Positions 63,096-64,000 of a DNA stretch of 64,000 nt are shown piece after piece. The position numbers and the translations under genes were made by a program. The DNA comes from Asterias rubens (lineage: Eukaryota > Echinodermata > Asteroidea > Forcipulatida > Asteriidae), in assembly GCF_902459465.1 (NCBI RefSeq), contig NC_047083.1:7245526-7309525 (forward strand). The letters run 5' to 3'. The notes below the pieces were generated by a model. The model searched no databases. It saw nothing but the letters and a program-made list of their open reading frames with translations, and was not told the origin of the DNA. Positions within the stretch are counted from its first letter, which is position 1, and every line of letters begins with the position of its first letter.

Positions 63096-64000
63096 TTCGT
63101 CTTCTTGTTCAACCCAAAATTATTTACTATTATTTACACTGCCAGTTTACCTTGTGGTTTACTACTTGATAGAATCTAAAATCACAACTTAATACCCCCA
63201 ATTGATACCATAATGTTCCTCACATTCAATTTCTTCTTCCTACAAAATCTTAGAACTGAAATTGATTTGTTGAACATTTTAACAATTGAGCTGATTTGGT
63301 GCGTTAATCTAAACTAGACAAACTTGATGTGATCTTTGACAAGGCTTCACCACACACCCATACCTGTGAGCCACTTAAGCATCACATAGATTCATGATTG
63401 TATAGTACTAATTAATTGTCTTTCTATTATTATTTTTATAGATGTGTGCTGGCAGAAGGACTTCTGGAGAAGTACCCCCAGCATAAACTCCTCTGCAGTT
63501 AACTTTAATTGGCAACGCTAGGAAAAATCTGAGCTGGAGAGTTCGACGAACCCAAATATTTATTGGTCCTTGTAGGAAAGTTACACTCTCCAAGAGAACG
63601 AATTAAGACACATGACTGAGGTAGTGTAATTCTATCAACACATTTATATTGCAGCTTAGCATTAGTAGCCTTTAACAAATGTGGTAATTGGAATTCATTG
63701 TGTGCTTTTTGCTGATGGGTTGTACTATTAGCTTTGGCAGCAAAATGGCATTAAAGTAACTGTAAATATTCTTCAGCCAGCACCAATCGATATGTCCCTT
63801 AAATCAACAGCTGCAACAAAACTGATTATTAGTAAAGGTCTGCTTACAAAATGTAAGACTTCATCAATATAACCGCATCGCTTTTGTGCACAATTTATTT
63901 GGATTGTAAAACATTTTCAGAGGAAGTGTGTTTGAGTCATGAAGGGGGACTGGGGCCTAGCGGAGAACATGGCCGGGGATCGGGGAAGTAAAATTGGCCC
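63096..64000. other. No gene or recognised repeat seen
   Basis: AT-rich, short frames only; the last 60 bases are more GC-rich. Confidence 0.4.

Overview
The window is eukaryotic: coding exons are scattered through AT-rich, intron- and transposon-filled DNA with polyadenylation signals and microsatellites. It is part of a C2H2 zinc-finger gene cluster. The palindromic elements starting AGGCAGTGGACACTATTGG, the tRNA-Leu-like SINEs and the Penelope-like fragments look to me like echinoderm, most likely starfish, DNA; that attribution is inference from memory. All recognisable genes are poly-C2H2 genes on the + strand. I call them ZNF-A to ZNF-H: A 1-849 (5' end outside the window), B 8118-9341, C 23330-24493, D 25810-28209, E 34612-35862, F 43872-44402, G 44877-47165, H 52599-53969. 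Each has its fingers in one uninterrupted exon with the usual 84-bp period and TGEKP-type linkers. None carries a recognisable KRAB, SCAN, BTB or ZAD domain.

The cluster grew by local duplication, and intergenic DNA was copied with the genes. A module I call P1 (4633-4912, 31466-31850, 40729-41020) ends in ATG|GTAAGT. It lies 2.2-2.7 kb upstream of conserved acceptor sites (7584, 34069, 43730) in front of genes B, E and F, so I read it as promoter plus non-coding exon 1. A second module, P2 (about 12900-13163 plus 15873-15955, and 49850-50204), ends in AAAC|GTAAGT and precedes genes C and H. Genes A, D and E share one type of 3' flank, B and G another, and C and F a third. Most genes carry decayed fingers upstream and downstream of the present ORF: N-terminal fingers have been lost and translation appears to restart at a conserved ATG-AAT-TCT, while C-termini are cut by linker nonsense codons, a frameshift or transposons.

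The rest is nested mobile DNA. Because the blocks are duplicated, many insertions can be compared with an empty site inside the same window, which gives target-site duplications (TSDs) directly. A large group of palindromic MITEs uses TTAA and often stacks end to end sharing one TTAA. A fold-back family ending TAGTTGCGATAA makes 9-bp TSDs (Mutator-like). Several elements have 8-bp TSDs (hAT-like), including a 2.7-kb element inside a presumed first exon. Two Penelope-like fragments have 15- and 12-bp TSDs, one with a readable GIY-YIG endonuclease C-terminus, and a 1.14-kb TG...CA element resembling a solo LTR has a 4-bp TSD. A 4.1-kb palindrome at 16266-20368 hosts three of these insertions.

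No CRISPR array, rRNA gene or confident functional tRNA gene was seen. The tRNA-like sequences look like SINE heads. All coordinates and TSDs were read by eye; repeat edges without a TSD are approximate by tens of bases.
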